Shown one piece after another: positions 44,868-53,591 of a stretch of 64,000 nt of DNA. The notes below the pieces were generated by a model. The model was not told the origin of the DNA. It searched no databases and saw nothing but the letters and a program-made list of their open reading frames with translations. Every line of letters begins with the position of its first letter. Position 1 is the stretch's first letter. This DNA is from Anaerolineaceae bacterium (GTDB lineage Bacteria; Chloroflexota; Anaerolineae; Aggregatilineales; Phototrophicaceae), in NCBI GenBank assembly GCA_020634165.1, contig JACKCF010000001.1, positions 992,001 to 1,056,000 on the forward strand. The letters run 5' to 3'. A program made the translations under genes and the position numbers.

Positions 44868-45555
44868 GTTCCGTTGGCTCCGCAAAGCGATACCCTACGC
44901 CATAGACCGTTTCGACGTAATTGTGGTGGGCATCGTCGATTTCGATCTTCTTGCGCAGGTTCATCACGTGGGCATCTACAGTTCGTTCCAGACCTTCATA
45001 ATCATAGCCAAAGGCCCGTTCGACCAATTCCATACGACTGAAAGCGCGGCCCGGTTCTTTGGCCATAGTCTCTAGTAGTTTAAACTCTTTTGGCGTCAGG
45101 TGGATGATTGTCTCTTTGATGCGGACTTCATGCCGCTTGAGGTCCACCAGCAAATCGCCGAAGCGTAGTTCTTCCGGGACTTGCTGACCATTATTGCGTG
45201 TGCGCCGCAGCACGGTGCGTACCCGTGCGACCACTTCACGCGGGCTGAAGGGCTTGGTGATATAGTCATCCGCGCCCAGGTCCAGGCCGCGCAGCACATC
45301 ATCTTCGGTGGATTTGGCCGTCAGGATGATGATCGGTACACTGCCCGTCATACGCAGCATCCGGCACACTTCCAACCCGTTCAATTCGGGCAGCATCAGG
45401 TCCAGCAGAATCAATTCCGGCTGCCAGTTATGGGCGACATCAAGCGCGGCGTTACCGTCCATAGCAATATTCACGGTGTAACCAGCTTGTTGGAGATAAA
45501 GACGGATGAGGTTCGCGGTCTTGCGGTCGTCCTCGACGACGAGTATCTTGTTCAT
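44857..45555 (-). CDS. OmpR/PhoB-family response regulator
   Basis: A 232-residue regulator. Receiver: Glu8-Asp9-Asp10, phospho-acceptor Asp52 (LILLDLMLPELNG), 'IIILTAKS', 'DYITKPFSPREV'. The C-terminal winged helix of the OmpR/PhoB type includes 'LRFGDLLVDLKRHEVRIKETIIHLTPKEFKLLETMAKEPGRAFSRMELVERAFG', then 'RTVDAHVMNLRKKIE' and 'VYGVGYRF'. It is upstream of and overlaps the histidine kinase gene. ATG 45555 is chosen with a weak TGAGAA nine bases upstream; ATG 45561 would add two residues. Confidence 0.93.
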   Translation of the reverse strand: MNKILVVEDDRKTANLIRLYLQQAGYTVNIAMDGNAALDVAHNWQPELILLDLMLPELNGLEVCRMLRMTGSVPIIILTAKSTEDDVLRGLDLGADDYITKPFSPREVVARVRTVLRRTRNNGQQVPEELRFGDLLVDLKRHEVRIKETIIHLTPKEFKLLETMAKEPGRAFSRMELVERAFGYDYEGLERTVDAHVMNLRKKIEIDDAHHNYVETVYGVGYRFAEPTEHAV

Positions 45556-45684
45556 AATCATATTCTCATCGGTATATCGAGTGATAATGCCACTATACGA
45601 TGCACTTGTGAAGATTTAATGGCGCCTGACGTGAGCCACCATAGACCCATTCGCTTGTAAACAACGGAAAATTACGAATACTCC

Positions 45685-47472
45685 ATGTACGAAGCCCAAT
45701 CACAACCAGCGACCATAAACCCTAGAAGTGGATTTGTCTGGCAGTCGGCTGCTGCCGTAGTGTTAGCGCTGATGAGCTTTCTGCTCAGTGCTTACTTCAG
45801 CCACGCCACCTTTGAGCAGCTTCCGCATCTGGAAGATGAAATGGCCTATCTCTATCAGGCCCGGATTTTTGCGCGCGGCCAGCTTACGATTGATATTCCG
45901 CAGCCCAGCCTATCCTACTGGCAGCCTTTCCTGATAGATGATACCAGCACTGGCCAGCGTGGGGGTAAGTATCCGCCAGGATGGCCGCTCTTACTGGCAT
46001 TTGGGGAAGTCGCTGGCCAGCTATGGATCGTGAATGCGCTGCTGGCCTCGCTCTTAACCTCACTGACCTTTGCTGTTGGTCGCACCTGGTTCGATCCTGA
46101 TGTGGGCCTGTTTGCGGCCCTGCTCGTCGCATTTTCGCCGATGGTTATGCTGCTCAATGCGTCGCTGATGGCCCACACGCTGGCCCTCGTCTGTGTGATG
46201 GCTATTTTGCTCCTGTGGCGCCGACTGCTGCGCGGGAGTTGGCGCATTGCGCTGGCCGTTGGTTTGCTGGCTGGCTTGCTCTACATCACGCGCCCCTTGC
46301 CGACCCTCGGCCTGGGGCTGGTTTGCTCCGTGCTGTTTCTGCGCCACCTGTACAACCGCTGGCGAGCAGGGCGGCTCCTGCGGACTTTGCCACCCTATGT
46401 TCTGGCGGCAGTTGGTTTGCTGCTGATGGTGGCTTTCGGTTGGGCCTATACGGCTGCGCTCACGGGCAATCCTACGGAAAATCTCTACGTCCGTATCTGG
46501 ACCTATGACAGTCTTGGATTTGGCGAGTGCTGCGGACGCAGTGGCCACAATCTGTCCAAAGCAGTCGGCCACTTTCAGTTTGATATTTCTGTCTCTGCCG
46601 CTGATTTATATGGCTGGCAGATCGGCCCCATTGATAGTGCCATGACGCACTTCTGGCAAACTAGCGGTTCGTATTATCCCAATACGGGCTTGAGCTGGAT
46701 TGCGCTGGCGTTTGGCTTGGTGGTGGCCCTCTGGCCGATTGTGCGACGGTATCCGCTTATCAGTGCCTTTTGGGCCGTTCTGACGGTCATCTGGCTGTGG
46801 CTCCCTGGCAACCAAAGGGGTGAATTGGCTGAAGAAGCCTGGTTTAGCTGGGCGTGGGTCATCTTTGGAATAGTGTGGTGCTGCTGGCCGCTGCTATTTT
46901 TGCGGGGTCGCCAGCAGCGTGTTTGGACAGTTGTCAGTGTGGCAGCCGTCATGCTGATCTTGAGCATGGCCTATTGGACAGGCAGCCAGCGCTACAGCAC
47001 CCGCTACTATTTTGAAGCCGTTGGTGCCGTGATAATCCTTAGCGGCATTGGGCTGGCGTGGCTGGCCCAGAATACGCACAAGCCCGTCATTTACGGGGGT
47101 CTCATTCTGCTGACTGCGGTGACATTCTTTACGTTCAGCATACCGCGTATCGATGCCTTGCGCGGCTTCAACCAGATGACGCAGGCTTTCATAGACGAGG
47201 TCAATGCGCGCCGTCGCAGTAATGAACCACTGCTGGTCATCGTACATGGGCCAGGGAGTGGCAGCCAACGGGTAAGCTGGCGTGCGATGGGGCCGCTCAT
47301 GGCCATGACCAGCCCCTATCTCGACAGCGACATTGTGCTCGCCTGGGATTTCCAGAGCGAGGGGGTGTTCGACCGCATACTGGCGCGATTCCCTGGCCGC
47401 GAGATCATCGAAATGGAAGCCATCGTCGATGAAATCGACTTCTACGATCCGCTGGCGGACCTGCCCGGTTAG
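45685..47472 (+). CDS. GT-C fold glycosyltransferase (GT39/ArnT-like) membrane protein
   Basis: A 595-residue polytopic protein. The first luminal loop contains the acidic 'HLEDEMAYLYQARIFARGQL', typical of the catalytic Asp region of GT39/ArnT-type lipid-linked sugar transferases, followed by 'KYPPGWPLLLAFGEVAGQLWIVNALLASL' and about ten hydrophobic segments. A C-terminal soluble domain (VNARRRSNEPLLVIVHGPG ... VLAWDFQSEG) ends the protein. It probably glycosylates a cell-envelope acceptor on the outer face of the membrane. The stop overlaps the convergent LysM gene's stop by four bases. Confidence 0.8.
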   Translation: MYEAQSQPATINPRSGFVWQSAAAVVLALMSFLLSAYFSHATFEQLPHLEDEMAYLYQARIFARGQLTIDIPQPSLSYWQPFLIDDTSTGQRGGKYPPGWPLLLAFGEVAGQLWIVNALLASLLTSLTFAVGRTWFDPDVGLFAALLVAFSPMVMLLNASLMAHTLALVCVMAILLLWRRLLRGSWRIALAVGLLAGLLYITRPLPTLGLGLVCSVLFLRHLYNRWRAGRLLRTLPPYVLAAVGLLLMVAFGWAYTAALTGNPTENLYVRIWTYDSLGFGECCGRSGHNLSKAVGHFQFDISVSAADLYGWQIGPIDSAMTHFWQTSGSYYPNTGLSWIALAFGLVVALWPIVRRYPLISAFWAVLTVIWLWLPGNQRGELAEEAWFSWAWVIFGIVWCCWPLLFLRGRQQRVWTVVSVAAVMLILSMAYWTGSQRYSTRYYFEAVGAVIILSGIGLAWLAQNTHKPVIYGGLILLTAVTFFTFSIPRIDALRGFNQMTQAFIDEVNARRRSNEPLLVIVHGPGSGSQRVSWRAMGPLMAMTSPYLDSDIVLAWDFQSEGVFDRILARFPGREIIEMEAIVDEIDFYDPLADLPG

Positions 47473-48401
47473 GGCACAGGCGGCAGGTTGAACTTGTCGC
47501 GCGTATAGACGTAATCATCCGGCGCGTCGCCACTCATATCGAAGTAGCTAATCAGGTTATCGCCATTGAGCGCAATCCGCGCATTGTTGACGTTGGCCAG
47601 ATACAAAATATTGCCGACGAGCTGCGCTTCCAGAATCGCATCAAAGCACACACCTGAAAGTATCATATCGCCCGATAGCGCCACATCGACCTGACCGGGG
47701 CTGATGGTGATGCTATCGACGCTCAGGTTATAGCCGTGCAGCGGATTGTAGAAATCAGCCGAACTTGAAGGCGTGTTGGTGCCCTCCGGTGCTGTGCCGA
47801 AGTAGGCGATCAGCGTTTCGATGTTCTCGGCGGCATACTCGCTGCGCGCAATCGGCAACGATTGCAGAATCAGACTGTCGCCACAGCCTACCTGCGGCCC
47901 TTGAGTGCCATCATCCCCACTAAGAATCGCATACGCTTCGAGTCGCTCATCCGGGCGGAGGGTAGCGGTGGGTTCCGGCGTTTGCGTTGGCCTCGGTGTG
48001 ACGGTGGCCACATCGTTTGGCACATACAATATCTGTCCGGCGGTGATCTTACTTGGATCGTCGATGCAATTGCCTGTGGTCAGTTCTGCGATAGTTGTAT
48101 TGCCACGCTCCGCAATACGGAACAGCGTATCACCTGGCAGCACCACATACTGTTTCCAGTCCACGCGCGGAATGCAGCTAGGCAGGACAGCCGTTGGTGG
48201 CTGCGGGACTGTCGCCGTGAACGTAGCAGTCGCTGTGGGCGTATTCGTCGGGATAATGTCGGAGGTGGGTGTCGCACTGGGGACGGAGGTTAGCGGCTCA
48301 GGTGTGGGGGTATCGGTCAACTGGCTGCTGGTCGTCAGATTGCATGCCGCCAGTGTCGTCACCAGCACCACAGCCCAAGCCCACTTCGTGATCCAACCCA
48401 T
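47469..48401 (-). CDS. LysM-domain lipoprotein
   Basis: A 310-residue lipoprotein: MGWITKWAWAVVLVTTLAAC gives a lipobox LAAC, then a long Thr/Pro linker (TPTPEP, SATPTS, TATATF). A LysM domain (VVLPGDTLFRIAERGNTTIAELTTGN ... ITAGQILYVP) binds peptidoglycan-type glycans. A second TPRPTQTPEPT linker follows. The C-terminal ~130 residues (CGDSLILQSLPIARSEYAAENIETLIAYF; LSVDSITISPGQVDVALSGDMILSGVCFDAILEAQLV) resemble a GerMN-type beta domain. ATG 48401 has AGGGGGA five bases upstream; the longer frame to 48449 has none. Surface attachment to the cell wall is likely. Confidence 0.85.
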   Translation of the reverse strand: MGWITKWAWAVVLVTTLAACNLTTSSQLTDTPTPEPLTSVPSATPTSDIIPTNTPTATATFTATVPQPPTAVLPSCIPRVDWKQYVVLPGDTLFRIAERGNTTIAELTTGNCIDDPSKITAGQILYVPNDVATVTPRPTQTPEPTATLRPDERLEAYAILSGDDGTQGPQVGCGDSLILQSLPIARSEYAAENIETLIAYFGTAPEGTNTPSSSADFYNPLHGYNLSVDSITISPGQVDVALSGDMILSGVCFDAILEAQLVGNILYLANVNNARIALNGDNLISYFDMSGDAPDDYVYTRDKFNLPPVP

Positions 48402-48506
48402 ACGGTCCCCCTGATGATGTACGACAAATATCCGATCACTATACACCAAACTAAAAGTCGCTGCCGATTGCTTACCCGTTGAAGTAGGGGCCGATTACTT
48501 CAAATC

Positions 48507-48606
48507 GAAAAGAGATTAAACCACAAAGACACAGCGTTCACGAAGAGAAATATATCTGCGCTATGATCTTTTCTTTGTGTTCTTTGCGCCTTTGTCGTGA
48601 ATATTT
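48507..48606. repeat. Imperfect inverted-repeat element of CACAAAG type
   Basis: Left arm ACCACAAAGACACAGCG, TTCACGAAGAGAAA (48521-48551) and right arm TTTTCTTTGTGTTC, TTTGCGCCTTTGTCGTGAA (48569-48602) are imperfect reverse complements around TATATCTGCGCTATGATC. The right arm is shared with 21620-21651. Just ahead, TTGAAGTA/TACTTCAA (48479-48503) is a separate perfect 8-bp inverted repeat. It fills the gap between the LysM lipoprotein and tag; no promoter is evident. Confidence 0.6.
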
Positions 48607-48618
48607 GATATGAGTATG

Positions 48619-49185
48619 TCAGCTTTGGCAGGGGTACTTAAAACAGCCCGCAACATGGTCGTTGACCATACCGCAGGCTTGCATATAAGCGTAGCAAATC
48701 GTCGGTCCGACGAACTTGAAGCCGCGCTTTTTCAGGTCTTTGCTCATCGCCTCGGATTCCGGCGTTAGGGCGGGAACCTCCGCCAGTGAGGCAAAACAGT
48801 TGATTTTGGGCTTGCCGCCGACAAACTGCCAGATATAAGCATCGAAGCTGCCAAATTCTTTTTGCACGTTCAGGAAGGCCTGAGCATTACTCACCACACT
48901 GTTGATCTTGGCCTTATTGCGAATAATGCCCTCGTTTTGTAGTAGCTCGGCAATTTTGGTTTCGGTATATTGGGCGACAACTTCCGGCTGGAACTGGTCG
49001 AAGGCGGCGCGGTAATTGTGCTCGCGCTGCAAAATCGTGATCCAGCTCAGGCCAGCCTGTGCGCCTTCTAAGCACAGCATGGCGAAAAGCTCCTGGTCAT
49101 CGTGCTGCGGCTCACCCCACACCTCATCATGATATTGCTGGTAAATGGGGCTGTCGCCAGCCCAGCCGCATCGTCCTCGCTCCAT
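48619..49185 (-). CDS. tag: DNA-3-methyladenine glycosylase I
   Basis: A 188-residue base-excision-repair enzyme that removes 3-methyladenine from DNA. Family features throughout: N-terminal 'RCGWAGDSPIYQQYHDEVWGEP' (zinc ligands Cys and His), 'DDQELFAMLCLEGAQAGLSWITILQRE', 'YRAAFDQFQPEVVA', 'IIRNKAKINSVVSNAQAF', 'KDLKKRGFKFVGPTICYAYMQACGMVNDH' and the closing zinc ligands in 'NDHVAGCFKY'. Length is normal for the family. No ribosome site stands out; GAGG-containing context is weak. It is isolated, with a repeat element on each side. Confidence 0.94.
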   Translation of the reverse strand: MERGRCGWAGDSPIYQQYHDEVWGEPQHDDQELFAMLCLEGAQAGLSWITILQREHNYRAAFDQFQPEVVAQYTETKIAELLQNEGIIRNKAKINSVVSNAQAFLNVQKEFGSFDAYIWQFVGGKPKINCFASLAEVPALTPESEAMSKDLKKRGFKFVGPTICYAYMQACGMVNDHVAGCFKYPCQS

Positions 49186-49235
49186 AAAAGGATTTGCCTC
49201 CTGGGTTCTCTATATCCAACTGTCATTGAATTCAA

Positions 49236-49350
49236 AATCCCACCCCTGAATCCCCCTGTGAGGTGAGGGAACCTATGTTTACCAAATAGACTGTTAAACA
49301 AGGCATCCTTCCACCTCACGGGGGAAGGACTGAGGATAGGGGTCTCGCGG
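49236..49350. repeat. Intergenic inverted-repeat element, copy 1
   Basis: Left half AATCCCACCCCTGAATCCCC, CTGTGAGGTGAGGGAA (49236-49272) and right half CATCCTTCCACCTCACGGGG, GAAGGACTGAGGATAGGGG (49305-49343) are imperfect reverse complements, able to form a hairpin of over 100 nt. The right half shares a 31-nt identical core (49300-49330) with the element at 62560-62670. No transposase gene is linked; the structure is MITE-like. Confidence 0.75.
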
Positions 49351-49385
49351 CCCGATTGCTTTCGATTTCGTGCCTCTGTATGATC

Positions 49386-49844
49386 TTATGTCATCTCACT
49401 AAGCCGCATCCGCATCTGGTTTGCTATACGGTTCATGTCCTCTTCCCCGACGCGCTCGCTTTCGCCCACGCCCAGGTACTTAAAAATATGAATGCCGCGA
49501 TGATCTTCGGGCATATTGGCCATGCGCGGAACCACATGAAAATGCACATGGGGATGATCGGGATGTTCTGCAAATTGGATGACATAGGTCTTGGAACAGC
49601 CCGTAATTTCTTTGAGGATGATACTCACCCGCCGAATGAGCAGGCCAATATCGATGGCTTCATGGTCGTTCAGCTCATCGATGGCGGCTGCATGTCGCCG
49701 CAGGACGACCGTGATCCAGCCGAGCAGGGACGTATTGTAGCTATGGACAACATCCCAATAGGGCGTTCTATAGATGCTATCCCACAGGGGCGACGTGCCT
49801 TCATCGCGTTTTTTGAGCAGCACACACGTTTTGCAGTTTGACAT
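49386..49844 (-). CDS. HIT-family protein (histidine triad)
   Basis: A 152-residue protein of the HIT superfamily with the triad 'HPHVHFHVVPR' (H-x-H-x-H), preceded by 'VIQFAEHPDHPH' and an N-terminal domain containing 'WDVVHSYNTSLLGWITVVLRRHAAAIDELNDHEA'. These are nucleotide hydrolases or transferases (Ap4A, AMP-lysine type); the exact substrate is unknown. An N-terminal CKTC (Cys4, Cys7 in MSNCKTC) may form half of a zinc site, as in some HIT proteins. ATG 49844 is preferred to GTG 49853; neither has a strong ribosome site. Confidence 0.88.
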   Translation of the reverse strand: MSNCKTCVLLKKRDEGTSPLWDSIYRTPYWDVVHSYNTSLLGWITVVLRRHAAAIDELNDHEAIDIGLLIRRVSIILKEITGCSKTYVIQFAEHPDHPHVHFHVVPRMANMPEDHRGIHIFKYLGVGESERVGEEDMNRIANQMRMRLSEMT

Positions 49845-50110
49845 AATAATCACATATTATGGGACGACGAACATATATTCGGCATGGTATCATGAAACTG
49901 TCGTTGACGAAAACGGTGTATAAGTGATACATGAGTCCAACATCAGAACTCTGAAAGTGTGAAGCCTTTCACAGACCACAGTTGCACATTTTTGCTTTAT
50001 GATTACGTATAGTGACTGTATCGTGGGATTGTCTGTGTTATTTGGCTTGTCTGCAATTGGCAGATACCAACCCACAATGAGTCGAAAAATGTGAGAATAA
50101 GAGAGGTACT

Positions 50111-51346
50111 ATGCGCGTTATTGTTCACACGGGTAAAGGCGGCGTTGGTAAGACCAGCATCTCGGCTGCGACCGCGCTGCGCTGTGCCGAAATGGGGATG
50201 AAAACGCTCGTTATCAGCACGGATACTGCCCATAGTTTGGCGGATTCCCTGGAAGTTGAAGTAGGCCCAGAGCCTGTTGAATTGATGACGAACTTGTGGG
50301 CGCAGGAAATTGACGCCCGTTATTCGATGGATAAGTATTGGGGCAAAATCCAGACCTACCTGAGTGCTGTTTTCAGTCGTCAGGGTGCCCATGACATTGT
50401 CGCTGAAGAAGTGACGATCATCCCTGGCCTGGAAGAAGGCGCATCGCTGCTGTGGATTAACGAGTATTTCAAGACCAGCGACTTTGATGTGCTCATTGTC
50501 GATGCCGCGCCCACTGCGGAAACCATTCGTCTGCTCAGTCTGCCGGATGTCACCCGTTGGTGGCTGGAACGCATCATGCGCCTGACGCGCGGCTTTAAGA
50601 GCGTGGTTGATACCGTCAAAGGCGTGCGCAATGTGTTCCGTCGTGGCGACAAAGAAACCATTGAGCGCGTCCAGACTGACGATGGCGATGCCTGGGATCA
50701 GGTCGTGGCGCTTTTCGATATGCTGGAAGACGTGCGCGAACTGCTGACCAATCCCGAAATTGCCAGCATGCGTCTGGTCGTCAATCCAGAGAAGATGGTC
50801 ATCAAAGAGACACAGCGTACCTATACCTACCTGAATTTATACGGCTACGCCACCGATGCTATCCTGGTCAATCGTGTGCTGCCGGATGAAATCACCGACC
50901 CGTACTTTGATGCCTGGAAGAAGCGCCAGAAAGAGAACTTGCAGTTTGTCAAAGAAGCCTTTGGTCAACTGCCGATGCTGCAAGCGCCGCTGTTCGGTGA
51001 AGAGATGGGCGGCCTCGATGGCCTGCGCAAGCTGGCCGATGCCCTCTACGGCGATCAAAATCCTTCTGAGCGCATGTTTGATGGCGTCGTCCATGAAATT
51101 GTCAAAGTCGAGGATGAAGACGAAGAAGCGGCCTATATTCTGCGTGTGCCAGTTGGCTTCGCGGCCAAGGGCGAGGTTGATCTGTATCGTTCCAGTGATG
51201 AGATCACCCTGCGCGTTGGCCCCTATCGTCGCAACATCGTCCTGCCACCCGTATTGCACAAGCTAGAGATCGCAGATGCCAAGCTCGCAGATTCCAACCT
51301 CAATATCCGATTCTTTGAGCCAGAGGCAAAGAACGGCGCCAAGTAA
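50111..51346 (+). CDS. ArsA/Get3-family ATPase with C-terminal Hsp20-like domain
   Basis: A 411-residue ATPase. Deviant Walker A 'GKGGVGKT' (8-15), switch I region 'VISTDTAHSLADSL', switch II 'VDAAPTAETIRLLSLPD', and 'VNPEKMVIKETQRTYTYLNLYGYATDAILVNRVLP', as in ArsA/Get3 proteins. The last ~75 residues (YILRVPVGFAAKGEVDLYRSSDEITLRVGPYRRNIVLP) form the alpha-crystallin-like domain found in bacterial ArsA-like proteins. Arsenite-binding cysteines of true ArsA are not evident, and no ars gene is adjacent, so a chaperone-type or membrane-protein-related role is more likely (inference). GAGAGG precedes the ATG. The UbiB-like gene overlaps its 3' end by 71 bp. Confidence 0.92.
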   Translation: MRVIVHTGKGGVGKTSISAATALRCAEMGMKTLVISTDTAHSLADSLEVEVGPEPVELMTNLWAQEIDARYSMDKYWGKIQTYLSAVFSRQGAHDIVAEEVTIIPGLEEGASLLWINEYFKTSDFDVLIVDAAPTAETIRLLSLPDVTRWWLERIMRLTRGFKSVVDTVKGVRNVFRRGDKETIERVQTDDGDAWDQVVALFDMLEDVRELLTNPEIASMRLVVNPEKMVIKETQRTYTYLNLYGYATDAILVNRVLPDEITDPYFDAWKKRQKENLQFVKEAFGQLPMLQAPLFGEEMGGLDGLRKLADALYGDQNPSERMFDGVVHEIVKVEDEDEEAAYILRVPVGFAAKGEVDLYRSSDEITLRVGPYRRNIVLPPVLHKLEIADAKLADSNLNIRFFEPEAKNGAK

Positions 51347-53456
51347 CGAACAGGTCAATGCGGGTGCGGCCGTCGCTGAGGCTGCACCCGCTGTTCCTAA
51401 ATCAGAGACGAATGGGACGACCAACGGCACCCATGCCGATGGCAGCGGTGCCACCTCTAAAGTCGCAGCCGATGGCGTTGTGCCGCCGGATGCAGGCCGT
51501 CGTATTCCCATTCCGATAGGCTATGAGGCCGCAGCCGAGCCTGCTGCACCAGCCGATCAGCCGAAAGCATCACTGCCACCCAAACCCCAGCCCAGGCAGA
51601 GTACTTTTCCTGGCGCAGGTCTGGTGCCTGATGTGATGCAGCATGGTCGGGAACAGGTATCTCCCTCGGAAACAGTTGAACAGTATGTCAATCGCATGCG
51701 TCCGCGCAGCCTGCGGATGCGGTTGCGCTTCTGGCATACGCTGGTGTTTGCGCTCTGGTTGTTTGGCCGTTTGATCTTCTGGAACATCTATGTTTCCAGA
51801 TATTTCCCGCGTTGGGTCTATAACGGCAACACCAGGCGCTGGCGGAAATATGCCCGCCAATTTCGCAACTTCGCGACCGAGATGGGCGGCGTCCATATCA
51901 AGGCCGGGCAGTTCGCCAGCACCCGTGCGGACATCCTGCCGGAAGACGTGATCGCTGAACTGGCCAGCCTTCAGGATGAAGTGCCGACCATCGACTTTCG
52001 CCGCATTTCGCGAACAATCGAAGATGAACTCGGCAACCCTGATAATCGCTTCCAATACATCGACCCGGAACCGCTGGCAGCGGCATCATTGGGGCAGGTT
52101 CATCGCGCTCGCCTGAACAACGGCGACAAGGTCGTCATCAAAGTGCAGCGCCCTGGCATCCGCGAGATTGTCTATACGGACCTGGCGGCCTTGTTCATCG
52201 TCGCCAAAGTGGCGATGCGCTTTCGCTTCGTCAGTCGTCGCGTCGATGCCGAAATGCTCGTTGATGAGTTCGGTCGTGTGCTGCTGGAAGAAGTTTCCTA
52301 CATTCAGGAAGCTGAAAATGCCCAGCGCTTTGACCGCATGTTCAGCCATGATCGTGGTGTGCAGGTGCCCCACATTTACCGCGAACACTCGACCGACCTT
52401 GTGCTGACGCTGGAAGATGTCACCACTCTCAAGATCAACGATTTTGAGGCGCTGGAGGCTTATGGTGTGGATCGTCGCCAGGTCGCGGAACGGTTGATGG
52501 ATACCTACATGATCCAGATATTCGATCAGCGCTTTTTTCATGCTGATCCGCACCCTGGCAATTTGTTCGTTAAGCCGCTGCCTGTTCCCGAAGCTGACGA
52601 ACGCCGCTATGTTGAGCAGGGTGGTGGTCGTCCCTTTGAACTCATCTTCATCGACTTTGGCATGACCGGCTCGCTGACACCGCAAATTGCCAATGGCCTC
52701 GTCAATACGCTCAAGGCGGTCATCACGCGCGATGCCCGTGCCCTGGTCCAATCATATGTCCAGCTTGGATTGCTGCTGCCCAGTGCGGATACCATCCGCT
52801 TGGAAGAAGCTATCAAGGCCGTTTTCGATCAGGTCTGGGGCCTCAGCATGACCGAGATCAACCAGGTTGAGTTTGATGTTATGTCAGGCATCGCGGGCGA
52901 ATTCAATGACATTCTGAAGGATATTCCTTTCCGCCTGCCGCAGGACTTCATCTACCTGGGACGGACAGTTGGCATCCTGACGGGTATGGCAACCTCGCTT
53001 GACCCGACGTTTAATCCCTGGCAGTCGATTCAGTCCAACATGCAGCGCTTTATCCTGACGGACGAAGAGGCTGATTTCGTCGGGGAGATGCGCAAAGCCT
53101 TCCTGATGCCGATTGAGGAAGCGCTCACAGGCGGACCGCAGGGCCTGTTAAATGCTTTGCAGCGCGTGTCTCAGCAGCTCATCTATCGCCTGCAATCGCC
53201 AGAACGCATCGAAAAGATGCTCGGAGAGATTGTCAGCGGCGATATTGCAGTGCAGACCAAACTCAGTCAACAGCATCGTCGCATGCTGGAAAATATCGAC
53301 GCCAATGGTCGCCGTACCACGCGCATGGTGCTGGTAGGTAGTCTGGTAATCAGTGCGACTATGCTCTACACCAACGGCGATGTCGATCTGGCCGCAGCAG
53401 CTCTCGGTGCAGCGGGCATCATCTATGTCACGACGTTGTTTATCGGCCGTTCGTAG
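51276..53456 (+). CDS. ABC1/UbiB-family atypical kinase with low-complexity N-terminal extension
   Basis: A 726-residue protein. Residues 1-~125 are low-complexity Ala/Pro/Thr-rich; then a helix 'RLRFWHTLVFALWLFGRLIFWNIYVSRYF' and the ABC1/UbiB kinase-like core: KxGQ motif 'HIKAGQFAS' (Lys209), Ala-rich nucleotide loop 'AAASLGQVHRA', 'KVVIKVQRPG', 'LLEEVSYIQEAENAQRF', catalytic 'ADPHPGN' (Asp424) and metal-binding 'IDFGMTG' (Asp460). Two C-terminal hydrophobic helices (TRMVLVGSLVISATMLYTN; LAAAALGAAGIIYVTTLFIG) anchor it. UbiB-family proteins support isoprenoid-quinone biosynthesis or lipid homeostasis. The start at 51276 overlaps the ArsA-like gene; no ATG lies between there and ~51640, so the true start is uncertain. 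Confidence 0.88.
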   Translation: MPSSQIPTSISDSLSQRQRTAPSNEQVNAGAAVAEAAPAVPKSETNGTTNGTHADGSGATSKVAADGVVPPDAGRRIPIPIGYEAAAEPAAPADQPKASLPPKPQPRQSTFPGAGLVPDVMQHGREQVSPSETVEQYVNRMRPRSLRMRLRFWHTLVFALWLFGRLIFWNIYVSRYFPRWVYNGNTRRWRKYARQFRNFATEMGGVHIKAGQFASTRADILPEDVIAELASLQDEVPTIDFRRISRTIEDELGNPDNRFQYIDPEPLAAASLGQVHRARLNNGDKVVIKVQRPGIREIVYTDLAALFIVAKVAMRFRFVSRRVDAEMLVDEFGRVLLEEVSYIQEAENAQRFDRMFSHDRGVQVPHIYREHSTDLVLTLEDVTTLKINDFEALEAYGVDRRQVAERLMDTYMIQIFDQRFFHADPHPGNLFVKPLPVPEADERRYVEQGGGRPFELIFIDFGMTGSLTPQIANGLVNTLKAVITRDARALVQSYVQLGLLLPSADTIRLEEAIKAVFDQVWGLSMTEINQVEFDVMSGIAGEFNDILKDIPFRLPQDFIYLGRTVGILTGMATSLDPTFNPWQSIQSNMQRFILTDEEADFVGEMRKAFLMPIEEALTGGPQGLLNALQRVSQQLIYRLQSPERIEKMLGEIVSGDIAVQTKLSQQHRRMLENIDANGRRTTRMVLVGSLVISATMLYTNGDVDLAAAALGAAGIIYVTTLFIGRS

Positions 53457-53530
53457 TGAGGCTCGACCCCATCGTCGGTGATTCCCCCATCAGGTGAAAC
53501 GATACTTTTCCTAACCTGTCGTGGGATATA

Positions 53531-53556
53531 AAAATCCCCTCACAGGGAGGGGATTT
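53531..53556 (-). terminator. Rho-independent terminator between convergent genes
   Basis: AAATCCCCTC (53532-53541) pairs with GAGGGGATTT (53547-53556), a 10-bp stem with loop ACAGG. On the minus strand it is followed by TTTTTATATCC, so it suits the LysM gene; it may also serve the UbiB-like gene on the plus strand. Confidence 0.8.
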
Positions 53557-53591
53557 GCTTGTCTTTTCTGGTCCGTTGTATCCAGCAGTCA

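Noticed and set aside
49236..49350. Insertion sequence with transposase
   Set aside because: Only an inverted repeat without an open reading frame; better described as a MITE-like element.
50111..51346. Arsenite resistance operon
   Set aside because: The ATPase is ArsA-like, but no arsR, arsB, arsD or arsC gene is present and metal-binding cysteines are not evident.
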